Source: Acidobacteriota bacterium (GTDB lineage Bacteria; Acidobacteriota; Terriglobia; Terriglobales; Acidobacteriaceae). Taken from it: a stretch of DNA of 64,000 nucleotides. The notes under the pieces were generated by a model. The model was not told the origin of the DNA. It saw only the letters and a program-made list of their open reading frames with translations, and made no database searches. Both the position numbers and the translations under genes were made by a program. Location: assembly GCA_013289685.1 (NCBI GenBank), contig JABCZL010000001.1, forward strand, positions 685,838 through 749,837, read 5' to 3'. Positions 44,953 through 54,761 of the stretch are shown one piece after another (position 1 is the first letter of the stretch; the number at the start of each line of letters is the position of its first letter).

Positions 44953-45051
44953 ATTGCTGACGTGATTGTAAATTGTTGATTGAAGAACTAGCGGTGGCGT
45001 TGGCGTCGACGTTCCTCGGCAATCAACAATCAAAAATCAACAATCAGCAAT
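44953..45051. repeat. Nested inverted repeats in the operon between ACP and ligase genes
   Basis: ATTGCTGA (44953-44960) pairs with TCAGCAAT (45044-45051), and ATTGTTGATTG (44972-44982) pairs with CAATCAACAAT (45020-45030). AATCAACAATC also occurs twice in tandem on the right side. The AT-rich element contrasts with the GC-rich genes around it and sits in the only spacer above 100 bases within the operon. Confidence 0.65.
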
Positions 45052-45064
45052 GAGATATCCTTGT

Positions 45065-45307
45065 CTACAACCGGGCCTGAATCCTGGCGGCCAGCGTGCG
45101 GAAGTCGGTTACGCCCTGCAGTTCATAGTCCGGAAGTTCCACTCGAAAGTGATTCTCCAGCTTGGTGAGCAAATCGAGCGTCTGCAGGCTGTCGATGCCG
45201 AGCGCCTTGAAGAAGTCTTCGTCGGGGGAGAGTTTCTCGCGCGGCACTTTGAAATGCGCCGCGGCCAGCGTGAGTATCTCATCAAGCGTCTTTTCTGCGG
45301 TTTCCAT
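45065..45307 (-). CDS. Stand-alone acyl carrier protein
   Basis: The 80-residue acidic helical protein has the phosphopantetheine attachment site GIDSLQ with Ser40. It differs from the usual FAS AcpP (DSLD) and sits between an enoyl-CoA hydratase and an acyl ligase, so it probably carries a dedicated acyl chain for this operon. Spacing to the hydratase gene is 26 bases. Confidence 0.92.
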   Translation of the reverse strand: METAEKTLDEILTLAAAHFKVPREKLSPDEDFFKALGIDSLQTLDLLTKLENHFRVELPDYELQGVTDFRTLAARIQARL

Positions 45308-45332
45308 AAGCGCTTATTCTAATTCAGTTGGA

Positions 45333-46142
45333 CTACGGTAGATACGGCTGCGCCTCGGTGCTCTCTACAAATTTCTTCAATCCCGCTTGCACCGCCGGAC
45401 GCGAAAATAGCTCACAGAACATATCAATTTCCTTCCGCAACTCGTCAAGCGGAACTGGCTTGATAAATTGCTTGGCCACCACCGCGGTCTGCCGGTCGAA
45501 CTTTCCGATCTGGGCCGTGGTAGCTCGTGCAGCACGCAGCGCCTCGCCTTCCGCCACGACCTGGCTCACCAGTCCGATCTGCTGGGCCTTGGTGGCGTTG
45601 AAACTGCGGCCGGTCAAAAGCAGGTCGCGTACCACGGCATTGCCCACGTCCCGCTTCAACCGCGGGATGCCGCCAAATCCCGGGATCAGCCCCAGTCTCA
45701 ATTCTGGAAAACAAAAACGAGCCATCTTGTCGGCGATGATCAAATCGCAGACCAGGGCGAGTTCAAATCCCCCACCAAATGTGACGCCATGAACGGCGGC
45801 AATCGTGGTCAGGGACGCGGCATCGATGCGATTCAGTACGCGGTGAATGCGCTCCAGAAAATCGCGCACGCCCTGCACGGCCTTGGATGTCTCCATCGCC
45901 TGCGACTGCTCGTAAAGCTCGCGCAAATCGGCGCCCGCGCAGAAACCCGGCTTCAATTCGCTGTGAATGATGAGCGCATGCGCGTTTTTTTCGAGATTGT
46001 CGAGCGCAGACGCGAACTGTTCCAATTCGGCGAGCGAAAGCGAACCCAGTTCATTGCAGGGAGCGCGATGCAGCGCCAGTTCGATGACCCCGCCCTGAAC
46101 CTGCCACGACAGCGCTTGCCCTTTAAATTGTTTCTCGCCCAA
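45333..46142 (-). CDS. Enoyl-CoA hydratase/isomerase family protein
   Basis: The 269-residue crotonase-fold protein has both oxyanion-hole segments (FCAGADLREL and VHGVTFGGGFELA). Both Glu positions of the hydratase pair are kept: Glu in GGGFEL and Glu in FPELRLGLIPG, so dehydration/hydration of a 2-enoyl thioester is plausible; isomerase or other crotonase chemistry is also possible. It lies 25 bases after the second ligase gene and 26 bases before the ACP gene. Confidence 0.9.
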   Translation of the reverse strand: MGEKQFKGQALSWQVQGGVIELALHRAPCNELGSLSLAELEQFASALDNLEKNAHALIIHSELKPGFCAGADLRELYEQSQAMETSKAVQGVRDFLERIHRVLNRIDAASLTTIAAVHGVTFGGGFELALVCDLIIADKMARFCFPELRLGLIPGFGGIPRLKRDVGNAVVRDLLLTGRSFNATKAQQIGLVSQVVAEGEALRAARATTAQIGKFDRQTAVVAKQFIKPVPLDELRKEIDMFCELFSRPAVQAGLKKFVESTEAQPYLP

Positions 46143-46166
46143 AACTCGTCTCTTTCTGCGTCGACC

Positions 46167-47816
46167 CTAGACTGCCTGCTTCACTTGGTACAGATCCTCG
46201 ATCTCGCTCTTCATGCGCGCGGATATCAGATCGCGCTTCAACTTTCCGTTGGCCGTGAGCATCCCATTTTCGATGGAGAACGGTTCCTGCCGCAGGTGAA
46301 ACGCCCGCACCTGCTTATAGTGCGGAAGTTCCGGATTCACCGCATCGAGCGCCACCTGCACCTGTTCGCCAGTGACGCTGCCGGTGACGATCACCGAAAG
46401 ATATCCGCGGCCATTGCCCACGATAACGACCTGCTGCGCACCCGGCAACTGGCGGGCGATTTCCTCTTCGATGGCTTCAGGTGCGATCTTGTGGCCCGAG
46501 CCGAGAACGATCAGATTCTTGATGCGCCCCACGATTCGCCAGTTCCCCGACGCATCCATGTCACCCTGGTCGCCGGTATGAAACCATCCGTCGCGAACTG
46601 CGTCCGCCGTGGACTGTGGGCGGTTCCAGTATCCCGGAAAAACATTCGGCCCGCGCACCACGATCTCATCATTTTCACCGAGCCTCATCTCAATGCCCGA
46701 GATCGCCGGCCCAACGCGTCCGGGCGCGACGTTGTTCGGATCGTCCATCGTGCAGATCCCCGTCGTTTCCGTCAACCCGTAGACCTGCAACACGGGGATG
46801 CCGAGCATACTGAAATAATCCTGGGTCTCGGGAGTCAGCGGGGCCGACCCACAGATCAGCGCCTTCAAGTTCTCGCCGACCATCTTCTTGCGGATCGCGG
46901 GAAAAATTACCGCCTGCCCCAGCCAAAGCCAGATCGCATCACCCGCCTGCGCGCGCTTTTCCTTCTGCCGAATCCACGCCGACTTGGCTCGCGAGTAGAC
47001 AGCTAGCGTGACGCCGCCCTTTTGCGCGATCTGCTCGTCCACCCCGCGCCGCATGCGCTCGAGCAACTGCGGCACATTCAGAAAATAGTGCGGCGCCACC
47101 GCCGGCATGTCGTTCGGAATTTTTGTCAAGTCGGTATTCAAGGTAACCAGGCTGCCACGCAGCAGAAACGTCAGCGTCGCGATCCACGACGCACAAAAAT
47201 TAAACGGCAAATAGTGAAAGATGCGGTCCTGACCGGAGCCGCCTCCCATCAGCGAATCAAGCCGCGCCGAGGTGCAACCCAGCATGAATCCCACGTTCGC
47301 CGCGGTCAGCACCACGCCCTTGGCTTCGCCGGAAGTGCCTGAAGTGTAGATGATGGTCACGGGATCGGCGTCGCGCGCCTGCGGTCGATCCAGCGCGATT
47401 CCCTCTGCGCCGGCAAAGATTTCGTCGAAGAGAAAATACGGAGGCGCTTCGGGCCAGGCCTGCTTAATGCCATCCCGCAGCGTCGCATCGCCACAGCACA
47501 CCAGCGACGGCGTGCTGTCCTTCATCATTGCAACCAACTCGGCGGGCGCCTGGCGGAAGTACAGTGGAATGACAATCAGCCCCTCGGCCATCCCGGCCAA
47601 ATCGAGAGCCATCCATCGGATGCTGTTCGCTGCCAGCAAACCGCAGCGGTCGCCCTTTTTCAGACTCCGCGCGGCCAGGAACGTACGAGCCTTGCGGATC
47701 AACTCGAGGAACTCGGCCCCCGTCACGCCGGTTACCTGGCCGTCGCGGATCTCCTGCAGCACCGTGATGTCCGCGGCAGCCTTGAGTTGCGAAAAGATTT
47801 CTCCGATAAATGCCAT
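46167..47816 (-). CDS. AMP-forming acyl-CoA/acyl-ACP ligase (second of two)
   Basis: The 549-residue adenylate-forming enzyme has IIYTSGTSGEAKG, QVYGLTETTG, FHTGDQGDMD, GRIKNLIVLGSGHKIAPEAIE and the C-terminal NGKLKRDLI with the catalytic Lys. The start 47816 (MAFIGEIFSQ) was chosen; the frame extends 25 residues upstream into the pyruvyltransferase gene. It is clearly divergent from the other ligase of this run, so the two probably act on different acids or carriers. Confidence 0.9.
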   Translation of the reverse strand: MAFIGEIFSQLKAAADITVLQEIRDGQVTGVTGAEFLELIRKARTFLAARSLKKGDRCGLLAANSIRWMALDLAGMAEGLIVIPLYFRQAPAELVAMMKDSTPSLVCCGDATLRDGIKQAWPEAPPYFLFDEIFAGAEGIALDRPQARDADPVTIIYTSGTSGEAKGVVLTAANVGFMLGCTSARLDSLMGGGSGQDRIFHYLPFNFCASWIATLTFLLRGSLVTLNTDLTKIPNDMPAVAPHYFLNVPQLLERMRRGVDEQIAQKGGVTLAVYSRAKSAWIRQKEKRAQAGDAIWLWLGQAVIFPAIRKKMVGENLKALICGSAPLTPETQDYFSMLGIPVLQVYGLTETTGICTMDDPNNVAPGRVGPAISGIEMRLGENDEIVVRGPNVFPGYWNRPQSTADAVRDGWFHTGDQGDMDASGNWRIVGRIKNLIVLGSGHKIAPEAIEEEIARQLPGAQQVVIVGNGRGYLSVIVTGSVTGEQVQVALDAVNPELPHYKQVRAFHLRQEPFSIENGMLTANGKLKRDLISARMKSEIEDLYQVKQAV

Positions 47817-47853
47817 GGTTGTTTGTGGAGGCAGGCTTGTTTTGTTCCGCCGA

Positions 47854-49263
47854 CTAACTATATGCAGCCACCAACTGCCGCAGCGAGGCATTCATCGGCG
47901 GAAGATAATCTTCCCAACTCCATTCGCCGGTACGCGTTGGGAATTCCGGATACCGGCGCTGGACTTCCTCCTCGAATAAAATGCCCATCCGCGCCATCAC
48001 TTTCAGATTCTTCACCACCGTACGCGCGATACCGTCGGCGATGCGCTCGCCCTGTGTGGCCAGCATCTCCAGCGCCGCCAGCAACTTTTGTTCGAGATCC
48101 GGATCGTCGACATTCATCAGCAACTCCGGATGGCCGCGCTCGCGCATGAGATTGCGAATGCGTTCATCCATGGTGATGCCCGCCGAAGGCACAAGCGCCG
48201 GCATGGAAGTCACGATGCCGTGATAGCGCGACGAGGCCATCATGTGGCAGGCGCGCAGAATGCTGACCAGTTCATACATGTTGTACTGGTCCGAGGTCAA
48301 AACCGGCACTCCGCCGAGCTTCTCCGAGATGCGGTTAGCCGGACGCGCATCCAGGCGCTCAGTCGCCACCAGAATGACAAACACCTCGCGCCGTTTGCGG
48401 AAGGCATCTACCGCGTTAGCAATAGAGGTCAGGTAATGCTCATAGGCGCGGTCAGCCGCCGGTCCCGAGCTATGGAAATACGGCCCGCGATAGTGACTTT
48501 TCTTGTACGCCCCGGTCAGGCTGTGCAGCGCCGCTTTGGCCACCGAAGCCTTCACCGGCCATTCAAACGGATTAATCGGGCACACCACCAGGACGGGCGT
48601 TTTCCCGTCCCATCCCACTTGCCGCAAAACGCTCTGGCCATATTCTGCCGGGCGCGGCTCAAAGGTCCACGCAGTATCGGTGCCCAGCTCCGTCGGCACG
48701 CCCAGTTCGCGCAACACGGTGCGCGATTCTTCATTGCGTGTGATGACCAGCGAATTCTTGCAATAGCGGCCGCACATCTTGGCCAGCAGCGGATCCATGT
48801 GGCCGGCCTCGGCTCCGTATCCGACGGAGAGTTTATTCTCCACCGCAGCAATGCCGAGGGAACCAATCATCATCGTGGTCAGGGCGTTGGCGAACTTACT
48901 CTTGAACATCGAGCCTTCGCACGCGACTACTCCGTGGTGCCGCGGAACCTCATCCGACAAGAACGGTGGGAAAATGTCCGGCAGATGCACCTGCTTCGTA
49001 CCGTCGAAATATCCTTTCGAAAACTCGAAGTTCTGACTCATCACGCTGAACTCGACCCGCTCCGCGCCCAGGATGTGCCGTATCTGGCGCAGCATTTCGT
49101 CGACCCGAACATCCGAGCCCATATTGCGCGTGCCGTTGTATCCGGCAAAGAGCAGCTTCAGTTTTTCGCCTGGCTGCCAGGGATTGTGTCCGCCCAGCAT
49201 CCATCGCGCCTTCGCGCGTTCAATGTTGCCGCTGACCCACGCTTCCAGAACAAAATCCATCAT
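47854..49263 (-). CDS. Polysaccharide pyruvyltransferase-family protein
   Basis: The 469-residue protein has [15 protein letters not shown] near residue 40, the nucleotide-binding-like opening of the CsaB/WcaK/AmsJ family, and [19 protein letters not shown] near residue 345, the family's typical C-terminal motif. Members transfer pyruvyl groups to sugars, or have related GT-B-like functions. The ATG overlaps the stop of the upstream reductase gene (ATGA). Finding it inside a fatty-acyl gene run is unusual and hints at a glycosylated or pyruvylated lipid product. Confidence 0.8.
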   Translation of the reverse strand: MMDFVLEAWVSGNIERAKARWMLGGHNPWQPGEKLKLLFAGYNGTRNMGSDVRVDEMLRQIRHILGAERVEFSVMSQNFEFSKGYFDGTKQVHLPDIFPPFLSDEVPRHHGVVACEGSMFKSKFANALTTMMIGSLGIAAVENKLSVGYGAEAGHMDPLLAKMCGRYCKNSLVITRNEESRTVLRELGVPTELGTDTAWTFEPRPAEYGQSVLRQVGWDGKTPVLVVCPINPFEWPVKASVAKAALHSLTGAYKKSHYRGPYFHSSGPAADRAYEHYLTSIANAVDAFRKRREVFVILVATERLDARPANRISEKLGGVPVLTSDQYNMYELVSILRACHMMASSRYHGIVTSMPALVPSAGITMDERIRNLMRERGHPELLMNVDDPDLEQKLLAALEMLATQGERIADGIARTVVKNLKVMARMGILFEEEVQRRYPEFPTRTGEWSWEDYLPPMNASLRQLVAAYS

Positions 49264-50393
49264 GCGGCAGTTCCTCCTGCAGCCGCGGGCCAGGGCTTGT
49301 ACTGATACTCAAAATCATTCTCGCGGCTGAACTTCAGCAGGGGAAAGCTGTACTGCGAAAACGGCACTGGCTTTTTTCCCAACTCAGACGTGACCCGGGT
49401 GTTGTCGAACACCGTGTTCCACACCAGATACGGCATGAATACCTTCAACAATGACGCACCCTTGGCCATCGAACCCTTCCGATTCGACAGGAAATTGACC
49501 GAACCTGTAAAGGGCTTCTCAGCGAATGGAAGAAATACAGGGCCACGCTTTTGTTGTGCGGCAGCAAGCGCGGTCGTCAACTCGCGGAACGTCTGTGACC
49601 CGATCCCCGACGAAAGATGATACGTTTCGAATTGCGGCTGCTCTTTCTGGTGCAAGGTCGCAATCGCGTCCGCCACAAAATCCACATTCACGATGTCAAT
49701 CTTGTCGTTGGGACGAAACGGCAATACCGGCAGTCCAGCCAGAAAAACGAAGGCCTTGACCATATCGAACTGGGTGGTTTCCGCATGCCGGCTGTCTCCC
49801 AGCACAATGCTGGGGCGGAAGACCGTCCTCGGAGTATCCGGCAGCAGCACGCGCGTCATGTGCTCACAAAATTTCTTGGTGCGCGCGTAGGGATCGTAAT
49901 CGGACCGGTCCCACCCGATCGAGCGATCTTCGGTGACCACTTCGTTACTGCGCTTGCCCGCTACCGCGACGGTGCTGACTTCGCTGAAACGCCGCAGGCC
50001 GTGATAGTGCTCCGCCTGTCGCGCCAGAGTAAGCACTTCGAGCGTGCCGCGCAGATTCACGTTGAGGCAACTCTTCTCCGACTTGCGATTCAGCGACGCC
50101 GCGCAATGAATCACCGAATCCGTGGTGTGCACCAGCCGGTCGTATTCGTCGCGATTCAAACCGAAGGCAGGAGAAGTCAGGTCTCCGCAAAAAATCCGCA
50201 CCTTCGTCTGCAGGAACTCGAAGAAGCGCGGAAAATCCAGGTGCAACTGCAGCGCGCGCCACAGCCGCAACTGCGCTTCCTGCGGATCGCGCGCCCGCAC
50301 CAGCACGTTCAAGGCGGCGCCGTGCCCTTCCAGCAGATTGGCAGCCACGTGCGCGCCGATGTATCCCGTCGACCCGGTCAGGAATATCGCCAC
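49260..50393 (-). CDS. Thioester-reductase-like extended SDR
   Basis: The 377-residue protein has the NAD(P) motif TGSTGYIG (residues 6-13) and the catalytic YARTK (Tyr169, Lys173) and belongs to the NAD-binding_4/thioester reductase group (carboxylic acid reductase R-domain, fatty acyl-CoA reductase). No carrier-protein domain is attached; the ACP is encoded separately in the run. It may release an acyl thioester as aldehyde or alcohol. It overlaps the upstream reductase gene by 16 bases and the downstream pyruvyltransferase gene by 4. Confidence 0.85.
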   Translation of the reverse strand: MAIFLTGSTGYIGAHVAANLLEGHGAALNVLVRARDPQEAQLRLWRALQLHLDFPRFFEFLQTKVRIFCGDLTSPAFGLNRDEYDRLVHTTDSVIHCAASLNRKSEKSCLNVNLRGTLEVLTLARQAEHYHGLRRFSEVSTVAVAGKRSNEVVTEDRSIGWDRSDYDPYARTKKFCEHMTRVLLPDTPRTVFRPSIVLGDSRHAETTQFDMVKAFVFLAGLPVLPFRPNDKIDIVNVDFVADAIATLHQKEQPQFETYHLSSGIGSQTFRELTTALAAAQQKRGPVFLPFAEKPFTGSVNFLSNRKGSMAKGASLLKVFMPYLVWNTVFDNTRVTSELGKKPVPFSQYSFPLLKFSRENDFEYQYKPWPAAAGGTAA

Positions 50394-52753
50394 GTGGCTC
50401 CATCGGTCCCGGTCTTCACGGCATCTCCGTTAGCGGGCGCAAGTTGAAAGGTGCGTGGCGGCCGCGCTTCCAGAGGCCGCCCTTCAATCAAGGGATACGT
50501 CCAGCGGCGCAAGGCCGGGATGTGAATATTGATCCAGTACTCCCACCAATCCAGCGAGCGCGTGTCGTAGCCAAAAATGCCCTGCTCTGCGGGCACGAGC
50601 GCGTAGGAAAGCTTCTCGATATTCTCCGCCGCGAAATCGTGTTCATTCAGCAGGATGAAAGGCTCGAACAGCTCAATGAGTTTTTCCAGGCGCTCCAGAT
50701 TCCGCTCGGCCTTCACCAGCGGCGCCTTCTTCAGCGGCAGCGGCGACATGATGCGTTGAATGGACTTCACAATCGCCTTCTGCGCCGGCGCCGACATGCG
50801 GTTGTACCGTGTCTTCGAAACCGGAATCGCATCGAACCGCAGCCGCAGCCACGATTCCAGCCCTTCCTGCGCGCGATAGTGCTTGCGGTGCGCCAGAGAC
50901 GTCAACTCGATCGACCGGCCCATGTCGCACGGGTTGGTCACCGAAGTTGCGAGCTGGTAGAGCGGATCGTGTCTGCGCTCCATGACCGCGGCGGCAATCA
51001 GAGTCATCCCGGCACAAACCGCGTCCACCGGAATAATGTCGAGCCGCTTGCTTTCGTTGGTGGGCAACTGCCGGAAATATGTGCCCAGCAGATACGACAG
51101 CGACGCCGAAGTATTGATGCCCTCATTCCACCCCAGAAATGGTTTGGAGACCGAGGTTTCCACAATCGCCGGACGCACCACAGCAACCGGCAATCCAGCA
51201 CCGTGTTTCGCGATCAGTGACTCGGCCAGGCTCTTAGTCAGCGTGTAGGTATTTGGCCAGCCCAGTTCCTTGGCGCGCCGCGTTCCCGCCTCGGTGAGAT
51301 AGGTCTTCAACCAGCGGACGCGGTTCTTGCGGATCTGGTTCTCGAGCGCTGCGCCCTGCAGATTCTTCGCCGCATGTTCCTTGGCCTGGGCCTGCATCCG
51401 CAGGCCTGATGTGACCTCGTCACTCTCCGCCTGCGCTTCGGCCTGCTTCACCAATTCCTGCAGCGAGCGCCATTCCTGCTCGGCATCGAAATCGGCCAAC
51501 CCACGCGGACTGTAGTTGGGCGTCAGTTTTTCGCCGACACGCCCATCCTGCTCTCCGGCCACATAACAGGTGGAGAGATGCAGAAGCCCGGCGTGATCGG
51601 CCGCCTTTACAAATTCGAGGATATTGACTGCAGCATCTGTATTCGTCGTGAGGGCATCACGCAGGTCGGGATTAAAATCCGTCAAGCCCGAACTGTTGAT
51701 AACGAGATCGAGGTTGTTCTGCAGGCGGAGCGCCGTCTCAGCGCTCAGGCCGAGCCCCGGCTCGGTGACGTCCCCTTCGACGACTTCGATCTTGTCGCGC
51801 AGAAAACTGAGGAACCGATCTCCGTGGCGCTTAAACAGCGGATCGAACACGGGCGAATCTTCCACCATCTTCTCGAAGCGGCGGTCCGCCGGATTCGACT
51901 TCTGCCGGCGGATCAGCAGGTAGATCCGCTTCACGTCGGGCAAATCCAGAAGCGTGTTCGCCAGCCAGACTTTGCCGATGAACCCCGTCACGCCGATGAG
52001 CATCACATGCTTTCCCGAGAATGCCCGGCGAACGGAAAATTCCGGAGCCTGCCTCTGACCCTCAAAGTGGACGATGGGCCGCGTTGGCGCCACCGGCCGC
52101 CGCTCCGCAGGAACAACGGCCGCCCGCAGCTCTTCTACGGAAATGTCCAACTGCCGCGCCAAAGTCTTTGGAGCCCGGCGCCCGTCCGGATTCTCCTCCC
52201 GAATGCGCGCAAACGCCCCGCGCGGCCGGATGATCGGCTCCATCAACCTGCCAGTCGCGGTGCCATCGCGAAAATCCAGGCGGTTGGCCACAATCCGCTT
52301 GACGCCCAAGTGCTGCGCCAGCGGGCGCATTACGTGCTCCAATCCCTGGCTGACGAGCACGACATCCGCGCCGGCCTGCACCAGCTCCAGCACCTTGCGG
52401 ACGCCTCGCTCTTTCAGCCGCGGCTTCAACTTGTATAGAAAGAATTCCTCGCCCAGCAGGTCAAGGCGGTCGCGGGTCACCCCTCGCAGCACGGTATGCA
52501 CCGCCCGGGTGGCAAACTTCCGGTTCGTGGAATAAAGGAACGGCCGCAGCAGTGCCATCAGGAAGATCAGCCCGCGCCGCCGGAACCGCTCGGAGAACGT
52601 TTGCGCGTTCCAGGTAAAGAACGCCACTGGCCGGACGACGGTCAGGTCGAGCAGGCTCCCCTCAACCCGCCAGTAGACGGTAGGGGCCGCACTGGAATTG
52701 TGGTTTGTCGGTTCCAAAATTGCTGTTTTGTCCCTCTTACGGGCTTCCGGCAC
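50378..52753 (-). CDS. Fusion of a degenerate HAD-like domain with a fatty acyl-CoA reductase
   Basis: The 791-residue protein has a GTG start. Residues 26-175 look like a HAD-IB (phosphoserine phosphatase-like) domain: motif I is WRVEGSLLD instead of DxDGT, so the Asp nucleophile is missing; motif II VVLVSQG and ATGRLMEP remain, and the later K/DD motifs are absent. Residues 247-520 are a NAD-binding_4 reductase with GVTGFIGK (254-261), STCYVAG and YTLTK (Tyr503, Lys507). The C-terminal 250 residues resemble the fatty acyl-CoA reductase tail. It likely makes fatty aldehyde or alcohol. It is the first gene of the run; TACAAT lies 21 bases upstream. Confidence 0.85.
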   Translation of the reverse strand: MPEARKRDKTAILEPTNHNSSAAPTVYWRVEGSLLDLTVVRPVAFFTWNAQTFSERFRRRGLIFLMALLRPFLYSTNRKFATRAVHTVLRGVTRDRLDLLGEEFFLYKLKPRLKERGVRKVLELVQAGADVVLVSQGLEHVMRPLAQHLGVKRIVANRLDFRDGTATGRLMEPIIRPRGAFARIREENPDGRRAPKTLARQLDISVEELRAAVVPAERRPVAPTRPIVHFEGQRQAPEFSVRRAFSGKHVMLIGVTGFIGKVWLANTLLDLPDVKRIYLLIRRQKSNPADRRFEKMVEDSPVFDPLFKRHGDRFLSFLRDKIEVVEGDVTEPGLGLSAETALRLQNNLDLVINSSGLTDFNPDLRDALTTNTDAAVNILEFVKAADHAGLLHLSTCYVAGEQDGRVGEKLTPNYSPRGLADFDAEQEWRSLQELVKQAEAQAESDEVTSGLRMQAQAKEHAAKNLQGAALENQIRKNRVRWLKTYLTEAGTRRAKELGWPNTYTLTKSLAESLIAKHGAGLPVAVVRPAIVETSVSKPFLGWNEGINTSASLSYLLGTYFRQLPTNESKRLDIIPVDAVCAGMTLIAAAVMERRHDPLYQLATSVTNPCDMGRSIELTSLAHRKHYRAQEGLESWLRLRFDAIPVSKTRYNRMSAPAQKAIVKSIQRIMSPLPLKKAPLVKAERNLERLEKLIELFEPFILLNEHDFAAENIEKLSYALVPAEQGIFGYDTRSLDWWEYWINIHIPALRRWTYPLIEGRPLEARPPRTFQLAPANGDAVKTGTDGATWRYS

Positions 52754-52800
52754 TGCGCTCAGACGAAGTTTCTATTGTAAACAATTGAGGGCCCGGAACG
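52754..52800 (-). promoter_or_regulatory. Candidate promoter of the acyl-reductase operon
   Basis: On the minus strand TACAAT (52779-52774) matches the -10 consensus in 5 of 6 positions and lies 21 bases before the GTG start. A good -35 box is not visible. The stretch is AT-rich compared with its surroundings. Confidence 0.3.
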
Positions 52801-52839
52801 AAGCGGAACCGGCGCTTTGTAGGCCACTTTTGATACGAG

Positions 52840-52893
52840 AGCCGGGTGCCCCATTTCTCGCGCGTTCTTTGCGCGAGAAGTGGGGATTTTCGA
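52840..52893. repeat. Palindromic repeat, family R1, inverse copy
   Basis: GGGTGCCCCATTTCTCGCGC, loop GTTCTTT, GCGCGAGAAGTGGGGATTTT. The reverse complement is nearly identical to about 17093-17146 (one substitution and one A length difference over about 53 bases). It lies between the MFS gene and the acyl-reductase operon and could stop or attenuate read-through. Confidence 0.75.
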
Positions 52894-52926
52894 CAGAGCT
52901 ACGTCGAAAGGATGCCGGCCTACGGT

Positions 52927-54228
52927 TCAATCGAGCACGGTCGCCCTTTCGCGGGCTGGCCGGCGACCCACGATCAATGCCATTGTGCCGCTGATGGCGA
53001 GAGTCGCGCCAATCGCCAGCAACCCTCCGCCAAACCCGCCATTCGACGTGCGAAAGAACCCGATGATATCCGAACCGAAGTATCCTCCCAGATTGGCCAG
53101 CGAGTTAATCACCGCGATTCCGGCGGCCGCCGGAAGGCCGGCCATGCGCGTGGTGGCCATCGCCCAGAACGGTCCCACCATAGCCTCCGCCCCGGCCATT
53201 CCAAGTCCAACGCCAGCAATCACCAGCGCTGGAGCCGTTCCGTAGGCGGCAGCGACCAAAGCCACGGCTGCGCAGAACGCCGGAACGGCCGTGTGCCAGC
53301 GCCGCTCTCCGCTGCGATCCGAACTCATCCCGACCAGCACCATGGCGATGGTCGCCACTACGAAGGGCAGCACGGCCACCAGGCTCGTCTCAAAATTACC
53401 CAGCCCCGAAAGCGATTGGATCAGGCTCGGCAGCCAGAACGTGACCCCGTACATGGTCGTAGATACTCCAAAGTAAACCAGCGAAAGCATCCAGATTCGC
53501 GGGGCAATCAGAACCTGCCAGAAGCTGCCCTGTTGAAGACTCGACTCCGCCTGTTTTTCCACGGCTAATTTGTCCAGCAGCCAGGCGCGCTCCTCGCCCT
53601 TCAACCACGCAGCCTCCTCTGGACGATCCGAAAGCACCCGCAGAACGATCCCTCCCAGCAGGATCGCCGGAACGCCCTCCATGAGGAACATCCATTGCCA
53701 TCCCGAAAGCCCTTTGCCGGTCAGGCCCAGCAACGCCCCCGAGAGCGGGCTGCCGACCATGCCCGCGAGCGGGTTCGCGGTCATGAACCAGGCCACGGCG
53801 CGAGCCCGGGCGCGCGCCGGGAACCAACGCTTCATATAAAGAATCATGCCCGGAAAGAATCCCGCCTCGGCGGCGCCGAGCAGGAATCGCAAGGCATAAA
53901 AGCTGATGGGCCCACGGATGAATATCATCAGGCAGGAAATCACTCCCCAAGTCGCCATCAGGCCGGCAATCCAGCGCCGGACGCCAAATTTTTCCAACAC
54001 CAGATTGCTGGGAAGCTGAAAGAAAAAGTAGCCCGCAAAGAACATCCCTTGGGCGCGCCCGATGACGCGGTCGCTCAAACCAAGCTGCCCGCGCATCTGC
54101 AATACGGCGAAGCTCACGTTGATGCGGTCGAGGTAAGCAACAATGTAGAGCAGGAAGAGAAACGGCATCAGCCGCCACATGAGCCGGGAAACCACAGCGG
54201 ATTCAAGGCGGTCGGGGACGGTTTCCAA
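52927..54228 (-). CDS. MFS transporter, anion:cation symporter (ACS) type
   Basis: The 433-residue protein has 12 predicted helices. Helix 1 contains FLFLLYIVAYLDRINVSFA, and GAAEAGFFPGMILYMKRWFP is the ACS-family signature between helices 4 and 5. Members import organic acids such as galactonate, tartrate, phthalate or gluconate. The gluconokinase gene lies directly upstream on the same strand with a 47-base gap, so sugar-acid uptake is the likely task. Confidence 0.88.
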   Translation of the reverse strand: METVPDRLESAVVSRLMWRLMPFLFLLYIVAYLDRINVSFAVLQMRGQLGLSDRVIGRAQGMFFAGYFFFQLPSNLVLEKFGVRRWIAGLMATWGVISCLMIFIRGPISFYALRFLLGAAEAGFFPGMILYMKRWFPARARARAVAWFMTANPLAGMVGSPLSGALLGLTGKGLSGWQWMFLMEGVPAILLGGIVLRVLSDRPEEAAWLKGEERAWLLDKLAVEKQAESSLQQGSFWQVLIAPRIWMLSLVYFGVSTTMYGVTFWLPSLIQSLSGLGNFETSLVAVLPFVVATIAMVLVGMSSDRSGERRWHTAVPAFCAAVALVAAAYGTAPALVIAGVGLGMAGAEAMVGPFWAMATTRMAGLPAAAGIAVINSLANLGGYFGSDIIGFFRTSNGGFGGGLLAIGATLAISGTMALIVGRRPARERATVLD

Positions 54229-54275
54229 GAGTAGGTTCCAGTGTTCGGGTCGAGCCGTTCTGTGGTGCGAGGATT

Positions 54276-54761
54276 CTACGCTAAGGCAAGTTTTTTTCGA
54301 ATCTCGGCCACAATCTGCTGCGGGGTCGAGGAGATTTCAACCGTCACCGCTGCCTCCGGCTCTTCGAGATCGGCGAACTGGCTGGCCAGAATCTGCTCGC
54401 CGGCAAAGTGCCCGTGCCGCGAGCGCAGCCGCTCGGCGATCAGGTCCGCACTTCCCTTCAGGTACACAAACCGGACCTCCGGCCCGACACCCAGTTCCTG
54501 CCTGTAGCTGCGCTTCAGGGCTGAGCAGGCCAGCGCAACATTGCGTTTTTCAGCAATCCACTTGACGATCGCTGCTCGCAGCCGCGCCAGCCAGGGCTCC
54601 CGATCCTCGTCGTTGAGTGCGATGCCCTGCCGAATCTTTTCTACGTTCGCCGGCGGATGAAAGTCGTCCGCATCGGCGAATTCCCAACCAGACTGCTCGG
54701 CCAGCAGGCGCCCGATGGTCGTCTTGCCCGCGCCGACGACTCCCATCACGATAACAACCAT
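54276..54761 (-). CDS. gntK: Gluconokinase
   Basis: The 161-residue kinase has Walker A GVVGAGKTT at residues 7-15, DADDFHPPANVEKI, and ACSALKRSYRQEL, characteristic of thermoresistant/GntK-type gluconokinases. It phosphorylates gluconate to 6-phosphogluconate. The start 54761 was chosen at the conserved MVVIVMG; the frame extends 68 residues further into palindromic repeat sequence. It forms a small operon with the downstream MFS gene. Confidence 0.93.
   Translation of the reverse strand: MVVIVMGVVGAGKTTIGRLLAEQSGWEFADADDFHPPANVEKIRQGIALNDEDREPWLARLRAAIVKWIAEKRNVALACSALKRSYRQELGVGPEVRFVYLKGSADLIAERLRSRHGHFAGEQILASQFADLEEPEAAVTVEISSTPQQIVAEIRKKLALA

Noticed and set aside
45468-47006. A 512-residue open frame on the plus strand
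   Set aside because: It is antisense to the enoyl-CoA hydratase and ligase genes, both of which have intact family motifs.
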